A stretch of 64,000 nt of DNA from Carallia brachiata (GCA_021464245.1 JADCRB010000001.1:1063169-1127168); one strand, 5' to 3'. Numbered from the stretch's first letter, positions 12,901-26,125 are shown. The notes: a model not told the origin generated them from the letters alone. Translations and numbers: made by a program.

Positions 12901-15900
12901 ATTTGAGATTTCGTCCAAAATCAAAATTTTGTCATTGAGTACAAAGGACGCATATGAAACACCACAGAAATCAATGAAATACTTTGAGATGCATGCAGAT
13001 GACTACTTGCACTCACAACGAAACCACATGTTTTCCAATTCTTCATCATAGTTGACAACCTATAAAGAAACAAATTATGACCATGGAAAGAGAAACTGTA
13101 CCTTAGCAACTTCTTGAAGGAGTACTTCCCTTACAAAGTCACCCTGCCAATTTTAGAAGTCAAAGATTAGAAAACCAAAGTTAAGCCAGAAAATATAGAA
13201 ACCCTGAAATAAGCAAATCCATACATTCTTTGTTAATGTGAAAGAAAGGATTCGCTTGATGACTACTTTGGATTCAGTCTCTTTAGTCATCCTTTTAACC
13301 AAGGCCTTCTCCGTACGGGCACGCAGAGACTGCCACAAGCAGTGTTTAGAAGTACCAGTGAATTGTGTCAGCAAAAATAAAATGTCACAAGAAAATAAAA
13401 CATGAAATGAGCTAACAGGATGCATACTATAACTGATAGGTGACCAAACATGTAGTTTTAACTTGTTCAAATCAAAGGAAACAGCCACCATAGAAAAGAA
13501 GGCTAATGATACAATAAATCAGATTAGCAACCAGCAGCAATGGTTAAGCTTAACAATGCAAGGTAACATGCATTCTGCGTCAAAGATGCCAAGCTGTAGA
13601 ATCAAGTACTGGGACACGAGAATATAGTAAAAACTACATTAAATGTAATATTTTCATTTTCACAATCAGGAAAGAGAAAGCATTAAATCCAATGTCATAC
13701 TTAGGGTTCTTACCTCAGACATTAGAGACTCTAGACGATCAATTCTGAAAGCACCATCCTGCCAGGAGTAGAATGGACTTAAATTTCTTACAGATGAAAA
13801 ATACAGTAATATGCTTTCTAAATAAAAATCTACGATGACATGAACAACAGCCAGTGATTAGTGAACAATGAAAGCAGCAGTACTCAGTCTACCACAAAAA
13901 TTTGAAGTACAAAACCAGGCTTTGAAGATTCACCTTATAAAGAACAGCTTGCAAAGAAGATCTCAGCTGAGGTGAGCTGTCAGTTAGCACCTTCCGAGCT
14001 ATCCAGGGGGTATGTGCTGCCCAAAACTTTGTAATTTGGGTCAAAATTAATAGCAATTCCCTCCAACACTGCAAGACTAATAGAAAGAGAAATAAAAATG
14101 TAGGCTTCAAGTAAGCAATAGGGTCAAGCAACATTGGCATTTATTATCCAAAGAAGCACACAAGTACCTTCGGATAACAAGAGAAAAATATGAAGGCAAT
14201 TGAAACTTGAACTTGTACCTGCAAATAATCGAAACATGATGTAAGCTACCTGCCCTTGTTTGAATAGGATTTAGTTTACTTCTTCGAATTGCTGCTGCAG
14301 AAAGCATTCACATACGATTTTTAAGCCTCTGATATGCTATATTCTTGTGTTAAACTTTGACATGAATTTTTTAGCAGTTTATTCAGCGAACCCAAGTTCA
14401 AATGAGTGAAACAAGCAAACTATTAAAAATTTCATGTCAGTGCAAGAGGCCAGCCTAAAGTTGGAATAGAATAAAACAGTCTCGAAAGATTATTTGGTTA
14501 CAACAGTCACCCTAAGCTAAATAATACATCTTGTGAAGATAATTAAACTAAATGATGCGTAGTGAAGAGAGCCACATTGCATCACCATTTCCCATACATG
14601 AAAGCACACATATAGTAGCAAAAAGAAAGAGGAAGAAAAAAGGCACCATACATGGTAGTTCCCAGATTTCCCAAAAGGTCCCCAAAACTTATGTTGCGGA
14701 CTCCTTTAGCAACAGCATTCTGGAAGACACCTGCAGATAAAAATATAAATGAAAAAAATAGAAAATAGTTCCTTAATTGTAAGCAAGCAGAAGACATTCC
14801 AATATGACATCTAAATATTTGGAAGTCTAGGCTCATCTAAACTCAAGGAAAAACCTGTTAGAGCTTTTGTAACAGCTCCCCTGTCTGCAGTTGGTGGAAG
14901 AAGCCTGTAAATTAGAGGTAATTTAGCCCTGCAAACAATTAGGTATAGATAAGGAAGACAGAAAAAGTACCCAAGGGTGACAAAGTCTTCAGCCAGTGCA
15001 TCAAAGTCACGGTTCACAAGATGGAGACAAGCTTCAATAAATCCATCGCGGAGTTCTTGCTTAAATTCACCCATCATACCAAAATCTGTTGGCAGAAGTT
15101 ACTAAAAGTTACTTTTAAGTCATATGTAACTTCAATGAATCGTGACACTTGAATCATCAGTTCCCATGAAGCAGCAAAAGATCCTGAACCACAATCCAGG
15201 CAAAGCTATATGCTACAGATGTCCAATGGAATTGAATGAAGGAAGTGTTAAGCAGATTAAATTACCTAACCAAGCAGCAGGACTAAAGTCATTCACATCC
15301 CATCGACGTCCAAGAATGCGAAACAAAATTTTTCTCAAACTATCACAAGGCAACAAAAGCCCATAGTTGAGCATGGGTCTTTACTTGGTTGGACATTCAA
15401 ATCTTGGTCATGACTCAGATTGCTTTAATTGTCGATTCTAGCATTGAGCGAAAGGTTATACCTATGGTTAATCAGCTAAGGATCTTAGTGAAAATTATTT
15501 CATCCAGTAATCATGAGCCCAGTAGCTTGCTGCAACTTTTTTAGCACTTGATTCAAGGTGTTTGAAGGTAAAATCATCCACTAAAGAATATATAGGAATG
15601 GAGACAGTATCTCACCTAAATAAGCCAGTTTTCCATCAAAAGTACGAAGAAGGTTTCCAGGGTGTGGATCAGCGTGATAGAACCCATTTTCCAGAAGTTG
15701 ATTGAATGAGCAGTAAACTCCTACCTAGTAGGCATCAGGAAAAGATACAATTCAACCATAAAAACAAAAGACAACTTTTCAGAGATCACTTGTTCACAAA
15801 TAAAAATTTTCACAAATGACCTCAACCAAGTAAAGATCCTTCACTCCAGATAACTTTTGCCCCTACAATACCACAATAAAAGGAAAAGGTGTAAAAGAAT

Positions 15901-18900
15901 TGTATATGTATGTAGACACCTAAGGCCATGTAAAGAAGTATCTGCAAAAATAATGACGACTACTTGCAACTCAAATGAGAAAAAATGGAATATTTTCCAG
16001 AGCAAAGGTGTTCAGGTGACTCTGATGGCAGTATAGGAAATCAATGGTCAAGGAACAGGTCTTATGCACATAAAATCCAAGAATACAGCTTTACATGTTT
16101 GCATCATCATATACAACCTCTAGAAGTAGCAGTTGCATATCTAATTCATTCTTTTTCTTTTTTTTTTTTCTTTTTTCCTTTTTTTTTTTGGTTTGGGTTG
16201 GGGCAGGAGGCATGGTGGACGGGCTTCACATAAGTTTCTGGAATGCAGGCTCTCAAGGCTTGTCGTATTGTCCTTTTAAGTCTCTTGAAGAAGAAAGGCA
16301 TAGTCAGATATACAGTTCTCAGGCATCCAACAGTTGTTTTTTTACACTAAACTTCAACACAAAAGGTCAGTAAGAGAGAAGCATGTAAGCAGATCAAAGG
16401 ACGCCACAGATAAAAATGGGAATGTGAGATTCATGTTCCCTGTTTCTTCCAATGTACTTAAAGCACATTGGACAGGGTGGAAGTGATTCGGAATGCTATC
16501 CGTCAAAGAAAAAAAACACAACAAAAGGTAAAAGAAGGGGAAAACTTGTTGCAATTTGTGACCATTGTGAAAAAGAAAGTGGTACCTCATTTCTTTGTAG
16601 AAAAAGTAAATAGTTATGAAGTCAGACTTAGTCACAGTGTACCACCATTCGTGATCTCTCAAACAAAGTATTGTACTGTATTAGTCAATGATTTTCTTGG
16701 AACAGCCTTAAATCTTTGAGTATTCATAATGAAGTAGTGATAATGAAACAAATGTACCTCAACCCATTCCATTACAAGGACTCGACGCGTTGTGTGCTCC
16801 ACATACATGTCTGGAACTAAGACATCTTGTATACCACCATACAGCTTTCTGTTTAAAAACATGACACAAGTAATAAAAACTGGGTATCATAGTGCAGGAG
16901 GCTCTCACACAGTGGGGTTTGAAGAAAGGTCAAATAAAGTCAATGAGAAAGCATAAGCAATACATAAGTAAAATATTGATAAGAAAGCATGCTATAGCAT
17001 CTGATCATAAAATTTATCTACGCATGCAAGTGTATGCACTGTAAGCTACATACTTGTTACAAAACTTTTGGAATTGATTTTCTCATATAATGGACTTTTT
17101 CAGTGACAACTGTCGAGAGACAGGTTTCAATCATTTATCTCAAGATGAAATTGAATAGAGTACCAAACTAACAATGGTGAATTATTTTTAAGTACTCACC
17201 ATTTACCTATAAGAACATAAGGTCTGCTGGGCGCCACAATTTCGGTTTCGTAATTCTTTGAACTATTGAGTCTTTAGTTGGAGTCATGATATTTGCACAT
17301 AAGCATCTATTTTTTATCACACTCTTACCTAAACTTGAGTCCATTATTTGCTTCTTGCACATAATCCATCTCCTGCATTCAATTGATTTACCTGTATTCA
17401 ATATGAAGCTCTAAGAATATTCCTCAAAAGAGCTGAAAGTAAGATACAAAATAATGGATTTCTAACCATGGCCTTTGCAAAATGCAACAATTGCAAACCA
17501 TTTCTCTAACTTAACCTATCATCAAAGGAAGCATTTAATTTGCCTTTTTTCCTTAAAAAAAAAAAAACTACTTGAAAACAAAACAGATTTTCCACTTTTA
17601 TGAGAAAAAATTTTTATGTTTAAATTTACAACATGACCTGCCATGAAGAAATGTATAAAGACACGCTGAATGGAATGCTGAATGCGCATATAAAAACATG
17701 CATAAATCAAATAAATATACAATTTTTTGTTGACTCTGATTTCATGATGCTGGACATTTGTAAATGCAGAAGATGTGACCAAAACTCATGTTGTGCACCA
17801 TTTTAAGCAGTCAACTAAAACGAACCATATGGAAACACTGAAAGATCAATGTACCCGAAAAAGACTCGAAGCCCATTCATCAACAAGTGCCTGCATATAA
17901 AGTTTGTATTTGTTAGTCACTAAAACAACTGTCATCAAGAGATACCAAAGTTTCAAACATGTTTTTTCTAAATTAAGGTGAAGCATGTATGACCTGTAGA
18001 TCAGTGTTGAATTTGCCCGCTTTCTTTGTCACTCCTGCCACGAAACGTAAGATTAGTATGTCTAGGGCAATTGCAGCTTGAACTCCAGGCCTCTGAACCT
18101 TCATCGCAACAACGTTCCCATTTCGCCGCAGCCTTGCTTGATAGACCTAATTAAGTGAAAATTGATACATGCACGTATTTGAGGAATCGGACCAGCAGTC
18201 ATTAACGTAATAGAGAAGATATTCCAAAACAATTGGTTAAATGGAAAAAGACAAGAAAAATACCAACTACCTGGAAATAACCAACAACCAAGTCAAAAAC
18301 ATTCGCATAGTACATAACCATGCACCAACCTGCCCAAGAGATGCTGCAGCTACAGGCTCTGGTGATATTTCCGAGAAAAGCTTGTCTATCGGTAATCCGA
18401 GTTCCTGTTCCACAATACTCAGCGCGATGTCTGTGGAAAATGGAATTCGATCTTGCAACAGTGAAAGTTCATCGATGTACGATGGTGGTATCAAGTCCTA
18501 CAAAACAGGACACCCTGATACTGAAAATTTGCCTTTTGTGAGTTGGTGACAGATGTTCCTTTTTTTTCCACCTTATTAAAAGCAGCAACAATATAGTGCA
18601 TAAGATTTGTAACTCATAATATCTAAGCTTTCTAGGGCTTAATGTATATTATGCGGGTAATTGGAAAAGGCTCTCAGTGAAAGAGAACAAAATTTATGTG
18701 CTCTTATTGTCAAACATAAGCTTATATAACTGATAAAATTCCTCTTGGGTTGCTTATCCATAAGCCTAAAAGATGGAAGCAAATAAGAAATATACAGGAT
18801 CGGTTCACAATAATTTGTGTTATTTAGGAGAGCTTTCTTGTCGATGTTATAGAGAGTGTTACCATAAGAGGTCGGGGGCAGTTCAATTTGCAAAGCAATG

Positions 18901-20152
18901 CAAACCGAACTATTTAAAAATAGTAAGATAACTTATGTTGCTTTTCCCAATCGATAAACAATGATGAAATAAAAAAGTATGCATTTGCCACAACTTTTCA
19001 ATTCAATGAAAGAAGAAGTTGCATAAAACACGATATGAATGATTCTAATTTTGTATCATGAGTCCAACAAAGAAGGATATGATTAAGGCAAAAACATTTA
19101 GCTACAAGAAGTAAAAGAGTAATCACATTTTGAAAAATGGCAAGCTTTAATTTGTGGCTTAAAATACATGAAAACTTACCGGTCGAGATGATACAGCCTG
19201 AGCGATTTTGATGTAAGCCTGAAAGCAGAAATCAAATTATTGTGAAATCTAATTCAATGCCACTAGGATCTACAATTCTTAATGACATTAACAAGTTTTA
19301 AGCAATGGGAAGACATAAAAACCATTGCTAGAGGAACTGGAAAAACATACTTACAGGGCCTAGTTCCACTAATATTTTCCTAAGTTCTGCAGCTCTAGTC
19401 TGCAAATCAGCACGAAGAAGCATAACTTGCATGAACCAATCAAGTGCAACCAGAAATCAACAACTATCACAGAGAGAGAGGAAAAAAATTGTTTGATTCA
19501 AGAAAAATTAAAATTTAGGGTTTGCAATAGTGCTTTTTCAATGGCTATCTAAAATAATGTTATTATGTGGATGGAAAACGAATGGAAGAAAAAAGAACAA
19601 GAAAGAGAAAGATTCAAAGAAAGAAAGAAACAGAAAGAGACATCAAGAAAGAGAGAAATAGGGAAAGAATGGAAGAGGAAAAGAAAGAAACGTATAAAGA
19701 AAGCAAGAAACTCAACGGCCACATCCAAACAAGAATTTAAAAAAAAAAAAGAAAAAGAAAGAAAATATGTGTGCGCCGTATCTTTCTAGAACCTGAAACA
19801 TGAGGTCAGACTTCTCCGTGAGACTATCAATGTAGCGAGCCCCAAACCAGCGGCCAAAAGCGGTGGCAGTCTGTAAGAATCTCCGGAGCACAATCAACGG
19901 CTTCCGCCTGTAAATCGCGGCAATCTTTCCGATGTCGTAGTCGATCAGAGAGTTCGCTTCCCGGGAGCTCAGGTCGAACAAGTAACCGGACTTCTCCGTA
20001 AACGCGTCCACGTCCTCCCGGCGGCGGCGGTGGCGGCCGCTGACTGCTCGCGGTAACTGCAGTGGCCGGGATTTGTACGGATTTTTAAGGGAAATACTGG
20101 AATTGGAATTGGCGGGAAACGAACAAAGAGACGACGAAGGAAAAAGTAACAT
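9909..20152 (-). CDS. ABC1K5: Plastid ABC1-type atypical kinase, ABC1K5-like (frame broken as given)
   Basis: ABC1/UbiB-family kinase; plant plastid members act in plastoglobules or envelopes on prenyl-lipid metabolism. I read 21 exons: 20152-19793, 19399-19355, 19218-19180, 18497-18330, 18146-17994, 17890-17855, 17372-17329, 16848-16758, 15862-15821, 15724-15616, 15085-14971, 14904-14855, 14730-14652, 14218-14168, 14076-13934, 13758-13714, 13329-13225, 13143-13102, 11879-11697, 10795-10676 and 10013-9909. The product would be about 707 residues. Exon 1 starts with a Ser-rich, basic transit-peptide-like leader; an in-frame ATG also exists at 20194. Kinase features are KIAQ at 139-142 in place of KxGQ, an Ala-rich AAASLGQ, AMK (Lys220), EMD (268-270), HADPHPGN (Asp345, Asn350) and DFG (363-365). 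Exon 15 has one extra base in a five-G run (14006-14010), which leads to a stop at 13980-13982. Exon phases fit only if that base is removed. In Arabidopsis the adjacent gene to CSTF64 is also ABC1K5. Confidence 0.9.
10155..10303 (-). mobile_element. Au-like tRNA-derived SINE in the last ABC1K5 intron
   Basis: Read on the - strand, this begins GAGGGTGAGCCTTGGTGTAAC, a tRNA-like A-box region. It then has GGTCACTGGTTCAAGTC (B box), followed by a body resembling the plant Au SINE (AGTTTCTCTGTAACAGAGG, GTGAGGCTATC). It lies in the intron between exons 20 and 21, in the same orientation as the host gene. The 3' end and target duplication are not clear. Confidence 0.65.
19566..19765. repeat. Purine-only-like tract (GAAA/GAAG) in ABC1K5 intron 1
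   Basis: About 200 bp of almost pure A/G on the + strand (GAAAGA and AAGAAA motifs, few pyrimidines). This is a polypyrimidine run on the transcribed gene's sense strand, ending close to the exon 1 splice donor. The Lys/Glu-rich frame that runs through it is a composition artefact. Confidence 0.8.
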
Positions 20153-20989
20153 CTTTGTTTGTCTCCTTCTTTCTCCGTTTCTTGAAAAAGGCAATGAGGT
20201 TTGAGAAGTTTTTCTTGAGATTCGATTTTCAATTTGTTTAGTTCTGTTCTTATACTAACTGGGGAAGCAAGATTTGGGGTTTGTTTTTTTGCGTGAAGAG
20301 GGAGAACGGCTGGAAATGGACAGGAAGCACCACACGCGCTCCGAGCCAACGTCTCTTTTTGTGATCCAGTCATAAATTATCCACGCTTTCCTTCTTTTCC
20401 TAGATTTATTCCACCCTTAGCTGTGTCTGCTATACAATAACCGACTTAGGAGGCTGTAACTTACGAAAATTTTTATCTTAATTTTTTTTCAAACGAGTAA
20501 AATTTATTCATAATTTTATATTATATAATAAATAAAATTTATTTAAATAAAAAATTTAAAATAATATTTGAATAATATTAAATTATAAGTTAATTTTATT
20601 CAAAAACAAAGTAAAATTAATAATTACCATAATTTATATATATATATAATTTTTATGAAAAAATAATATATGTTATGAAAATACTTTTTATTCAAATAAA
20701 ATACAAGATATGATCTTTGATTGAGAGGAAAACTCAAAAAAAAAAAATATATATTACGAAAATGAGACGGCTGACATGAAATTTTTTAATATTGAGCCAG
20801 CCACTTTTTTTTTTATTTATATTTTTAATCAAAGAAAAAGCAGTTCATTAAATTAAAACAAGAGAAAATGTTGAATTTTAATATCCAGATTAATATCTTA
20901 ATTGATACTAAAATTGATAATTTTTAAAATATAAAAATAAATTTTATTTTAAAATTTGAGATACGTATTAGTATTCTTAAAAGAAAACT

Positions 20990-21370
20990 TAAATACAGAG
21001 AGGGCCAGTGCACGGCAGAACCCACTATAGTCCAGACATACAGAGGAACAAAACAGGCCAACCCACCCCATCCAGGCCTTGGCACTGGCCCAAGGCAGCA
21101 ACTCCTTACACTTTATAATGAGATTGAAGTGTAGCTGAACTGGCAGCACATCCCTGCTCAATGCGTCTCTTTTTAACCGGGAGTCAACTTCCAATGTCAT
21201 CCTTTTATAGCCACCATCCCATGCCAAACTTCAATCCTCCATAATTCAGCAACATAAGTAGAACAGACTTCAATCCTCTCCTTGAATCTACCAATCCAAC
21301 TAGCCCAATGATCTCTAAGCACCCCATCTACAATCTCTAGTTCCGGATTCCCTTTGAAAGCCTGATCTGT
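20990..21370 (-). mobile_element. LINE-derived RNase H remnant
   Basis: Read on the - strand, broken frames give the plant LINE RNase H pattern: DGVLRDHWASWIGRF, then CSTYVAELW, then MAWDGGYKRMTLEVDS. Several stops and frame changes interrupt it. It is a decayed retrotransposon piece in the spacer upstream of the ABC1K5 gene. The flanking DNA (20400-20990 and 21380-22265) is AT-rich and shows no gene. Confidence 0.65.
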
Positions 21371-22268
21371 ATTACGTTTAACTTAATTCATGAGGAGGCC
21401 TTGTCCATCCAACCAAAACCTTATTTTTCAGTAATAACAAATTATAAATGATCTTTAGCGTATTAGTTGACAGTTTTGTTTGGATATTGCTTAAAGATGT
21501 CCGAGGACTCACAAGCAAATAATCAGTGTTTAGTGCTTTTGGGATGTAATTATTTTTATGATTTTGTGATAGATGTTTTATGAATGTTTTTTGAATTCTA
21601 GAAACCATTCATCTAAAAATTTATTAAGGGTCCTTTTAATTGATTAAAAAAAAATCTATTTTCTGTTTATAGGTTTCATTCTCATTTCCATGTTTCCATT
21701 TTTTATGGAAAGATTACGAAAATTAAAAAGAATTTCCATTCGATTCATAAAAATGTAAAATTCTTTTCTAATTTATTTGAATTTAAAATTAATTGAATTC
21801 TAAGTTAATTGAATTTCAATCATTCTGATTCAAGTTATTTGAATTGTATATTAATTCGGTTTAAGGTGATACCCTATTGACTGTATATCTCATTAATTAA
21901 TTATGCATAGATAAAGCCATGTCGATGGCTTTGTCGGAATACGAAAAGTCTTGTGTGCTGATGCGTTTGAAAATTATCTTTAAACACCTTTTCTTTTCAA
22001 GTAGAAGGCCAGAGAGTTGTATAATATAAGTATTTTTTTTATTTTCATAAATTCATGCTTTTCTTCTTCGTATCTAAAAGATAGGTCTAAACCACTGAAA
22101 TATTTTTGAAAAACTCTTTAAACACATTTTGCTTATCTAAAGGGAATTTTCATATGAAATAATTATGGAACCTATTTTTTGCGGAATATAATTAATCAAT
22201 GACAAGGATTAATAGTGACCTAATATCCTTGGGTAGACACCCAAAGTCAAGGCCCATAAAACACACAT

Positions 22269-23436
22269 AATAATTTTGAGATAATATTTATTTTAGTTCT
22301 AAATATTTATAAATTTTTTTAATTCAGTTTTAAACCTTTTAATTTTTTTAATCGAGTCCTAAACTTTTCAGTTTTTTTACAAACGAATTCTTTCGTTAAC
22401 GGATTTCAGTTAAACCATTAAAACCGACTACTGACCAAATGGAAATGAATAAAAAAAAAATCATATATACGGTTTTAGATAGAGGTGTCAAAATCTGATC
22501 CGACCCGATAGGTTGACCCGAACTCGCCCGAAAAAATACGACCTGAACCCGACCCGAAAGATTGTCTAACCTAAAATGACTCGAACCCTAAATGACCAAA
22601 AAATCTTTGGGTCAAACCCGACCCAATCCTAATCCGACTTGTTTGACCCGAACTTTTTTTTTTTAAGGGAACAAAAAAATAAAATGAAAAAATTTAGCAT
22701 ATTTTATATTATAAAAAGTATAGATTATACTATTTTCAATATAAATCTTAATTATAAATTTTTTTTAGAATATTTTGAAATTTTTTATACAGTTTTAAAT
22801 TTTATTTTAATTTTTTAAAATGTTTTAAAAGAAATTTCTTCAATTATTTTTCAATCATATAATTTTCTTTAATTTTAAGAATTTTTAGTAAAATTTTTGA
22901 AATGTTTAAAATTTTTAATAAAAAATGTCACGTCATTATTTTTTGATGACGTGGCTAACCCATGAGTTGACCCAAACCCGACTCGAACCCGAAGTGACCC
23001 AACCCAAAATGAACCGAAGATAACTTGACCTATAAGTAACCCAACTCGAAGTGACCCGAACCCGAAGTGACCCGAATCCGAAGTGACCTAACCCAAACTC
23101 GACCCGATAACCTGTTTTGACACTTATAGTTTTAGAGGACTCAATTGAAAAATTTTTAAGCGTTTAGGACTTAATTGAAAATATTTAGAATGTTGAGGAC
23201 TTGATTGAAATAAAAAAATATAAAAGAAACCTTATTTAAAATTTTTATTTATTTATCTCCGTTTGGTCAATCGTCATTCTTAATATTTGATTGACTTCCG
23301 TTGATGAAAAGACTAATTTGTAAAAGAACTGAAAAATTTAAGATTTGATTAAAAAAATTGAAAGATTTAAGATTAAATTAAAAAAAATTTATAAATATTT
23401 AGCATTAAAATGAGTGTAATACCAAATAATTTCGAG
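22269..23436. mobile_element. Foldback element with internal ACCCGAA arrays
   Basis: Arms of roughly 180-200 bp are inverted copies of each other: the left arm starts near 22281 and contains CTAAATATTTATAAATTTTT, and the right arm ends near 23424. The core holds degenerate GACCCGAACCCGAAGTGACC-type units (22490-22650 and 22960-23115). An inner inverted pair also occurs (GGTGTCAAAA / TTTTGACAC). Flanks AATAATTTTGAG (22269-22280) and AATAATTTCGAG (23425-23436) match at 11 of 12 positions and look like a target duplication. No transposase is seen, so the element is non-autonomous. Confidence 0.7.
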
Positions 23437-23825
23437 TCTTCTCCAGGTTGCCAATTCTCTCTCCGGATATTTTTTTAACTTAAAGAAAGAAAATCTCTCT
23501 CCGAATCCCGCATAAGTCTACATCACAATTTTATACGATTCTAACGACAAGTTTTACAAATAATTTTGTGTTAAAATATTTCATTTATTTGTACTATAAG
23601 ATTATCGGTTTAAATTTTTTTTAATGCGTTTAATTAAATTAAATATATATTTAATTCTATATAATTTTAAAAGGAACAAATAATTATTGTTATGTATTGT
23701 AAAATTTACTCTTATGTGAATTGGATATCGTGTATGGTAGGCTCGGGATAATCTTTTCAGTGAAAAAATATTTCTTTTTTTCATCTGGACCAAAAACAAT
23801 ATTTCCGACAGAACCAAACTAGCGG

Positions 23826-23955
23826 AGACGCAGGTCAAAGAGTCAAAGTTGGACGCATCTCAATTCAAAGTTCCTACCCGCCCAAGTTCCTACCGAGATT
23901 AGCGTTGCTGTTTTTTTTATTCCGAGTCATTACACTCTCCACATTTAAGTTGAAC

Positions 23956-23986
<31 letters not shown>

Positions 23987-24113
23987 CAGTACCTTTCAAA
24001 CCGAACCTACGAGATCCGAATATAAGAGCCCGTTCAGACAATCAACCAGCATTGCACAGACTCCACACCGCCAGTCCCCTTTTCTGTCCTTCTCAAAAAA
24101 GCCGAAAATTGAC
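23826..24113 (+). promoter_or_regulatory. Conserved upstream block of the oxidoreductase copies
   Basis: A block with GTCAAAGAGTC...CATCTCAATTCAAAGTTCC precedes every copy of the array (also near 28050, 40645, 46590 and 53805). A second block before each ATG contains ACAATCAACCAGCA and CACAGACTCCACA. These probably represent the proximal promoter and 5' UTR. Here a 21-A run separates the two blocks. Confidence 0.55.
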
Positions 24114-25300
24114 ATGGCCGAGACCGCAATCCGATTCGGCATACTTGGGTGCGCTAACATTGCCCGAAAGGTTTCCCGCGCCATCACCCTAGCCCCCAAC
24201 GCCCAGCTCTCCGCTGTCGCCAGCCGCTCCTTTGAGAAAGCTGAGGCCTTCGCAAAGGCCAACAACTTTCCTCCAGACGCCAAGATCTACGGCTCCTACG
24301 AGTCTCTCTTGGACGACCCGACAATCGACGCCGTTTACATACCTCTGCCCACCAGTCTCCACGTGAAATGGGCCTGCTTGGCTGCCGACAAGAAGAAGCA
24401 CATCCTGCTGGAGAAACCTGTCGCGATCAACGTTGGGGAGTTTGATGAGATCGTGGAGGCCTGCGAGGCCAACGGCGTGCAGCTTATGGATGGAACCATG
24501 TGGATGCATCATCTCAGAACTCAAAATATGCGTGACTTCCTGAATGATAAGGATCGCTTCGGTGAGCTCATGACGGTGCGTTTTACCCTCTCTCAGCGTT
24601 TTCGCTATACAAATTTCTTTGTCATAAGGGGAAAAAGAAAATGTAGTTTGAAGCAACTATCGATGTTGTGTTTTCATTCACAGTTTCTGGGCGGCAGAGT
24701 CTAGTCCTAATCTAAGTGAAGGCAAATTTTTTTAATACAGTTAGAAATTTTTTGTAATTATATAAATTTATTATATAATAAAAAATAAAAAAAATTTTAA
24801 TCATACTTGTAAACAATGTGATGGCATAATAAATTCATATAGTTACATTATAAAAAAAAAATTTTGACAAATTCTTCCAAACATATAATAGAGTCTAAAA
24901 GTAAAATAGAGCTTGAAATGGTTAATAGATCTTAGGTTTTATATCCATTTTGGAGATTTCAAGTTATAATATTTAATAGATCTTAGGTTCTAATTTTTTA
25001 AAGAGGGTGTGAGATTTATTTAGTAACTCAAGTCTATTTACCTTCCTAATAAAATAAAAAAAAAAAACTCCAAAGGTTTGACTCCAGTTCTTTCTATCGC
25101 TCATCTTTTTTTTAATATTAGACTATCATCTCTGTATCAAAAAAAAAAAGGAGGGGTCATTATCGTAAAAAATGGATGTGAGTCACAGTGTAGTCCAAAT
25201 TTAGTGACTTTTTAATAGGTCATCTTTCTGTTGCCGCAACCTGAACTCCTTTTGGTGGTAACTTTCCTCGATCAGATAGATGGCGACCTCAGGACGTTTG

Positions 25301-25535
25301 GTATTAGGTAAAGAGGAAGCACGTTGAATAGAAAAATTGGCTTGTTTATTTTTATTAATCATTGTATAAATTTATAGAATACATAGATTAGATTATAACA
25401 ATTTGTTCTGTTCAAATATTCAAGAGAATAGAACGAGATAACATGCTGGGAAAATTTAAAAAAGAAAAAGTTTGAAAATTGGATAATCTAGCCAAAGATG
25501 AGCTATAGTATTATCTTTAGGTATTTGAAATTGGA
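25301..25535. mobile_element. Private insertion in the copy 1 intron
   Basis: Where copies 2-5 read TTGGTATTAGGTCTTTGAAATTGG or close to it, copy 1 has about 230 bp of AT-rich sequence between TATTAGGTA and TTTAGGTATTTGAAATTGG. The repeated TTAGGTA could be a short target duplication. Terminal repeats are not obvious, so its class is unknown. Confidence 0.45.
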
Positions 25536-26125
25536 ATTGGAATGAAAGTTTCCTTGTAGGCTCGTCCAAATCAGGTGAATTGAGAATTTGTCTTCATTAG
25601 TTACGGTACACCCTTAAAACATAATAAAAATTAGTATTTTTTAAAAAGTTAAAATTTAAGTAAAATAATTATCAATATTATTTATAAAATATTATTCTAA
25701 AATATAAAATTATAAAATATAAAAATAAATTTTTAATATGATATATCTATACAAATTATATGTTTAAATTAGACATTTCATTATTTAACAGTAACATTAA
25801 GTATAAAATTAACCAAACACTTTATTAATTTTATTAGCAATCAGTAACAGTAAGTAAGAATCAGCAATTAACAGCAGTAATCAGTAATAACAATCAATAA
25901 CAGTAATATTCAACAGCTAACCCAAACAGACTTTAAATAAGATTAAACAAAAAAGAATTATGAAAAATCAATAACATCAATTAACAATTAGTAATAAGAA
26001 GAACAATCAAATAATAGTTAAAACTAAAGAGGCCCAAAATCTGTAACAAGGGAATCGGTGAAAATCACTTTCCTAGTGGGTTTTTCATTTTCTTTTAACA
26101 ACATTTTTTTTTAGATCGCCCCTAT

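Noticed and set aside
14904..14935. Upstream splice acceptor for ABC1K5 exon 12 (adding AKLPLIYR)
   Set aside because: It keeps the frame but inserts residues the family lacks; the acceptor at 14905 gives the expected LGLLPPTAD junction.
19565..19789. Lys/Glu-rich 74-residue frame
   Set aside because: Low-complexity purine tract inside an intron, no homology signature.
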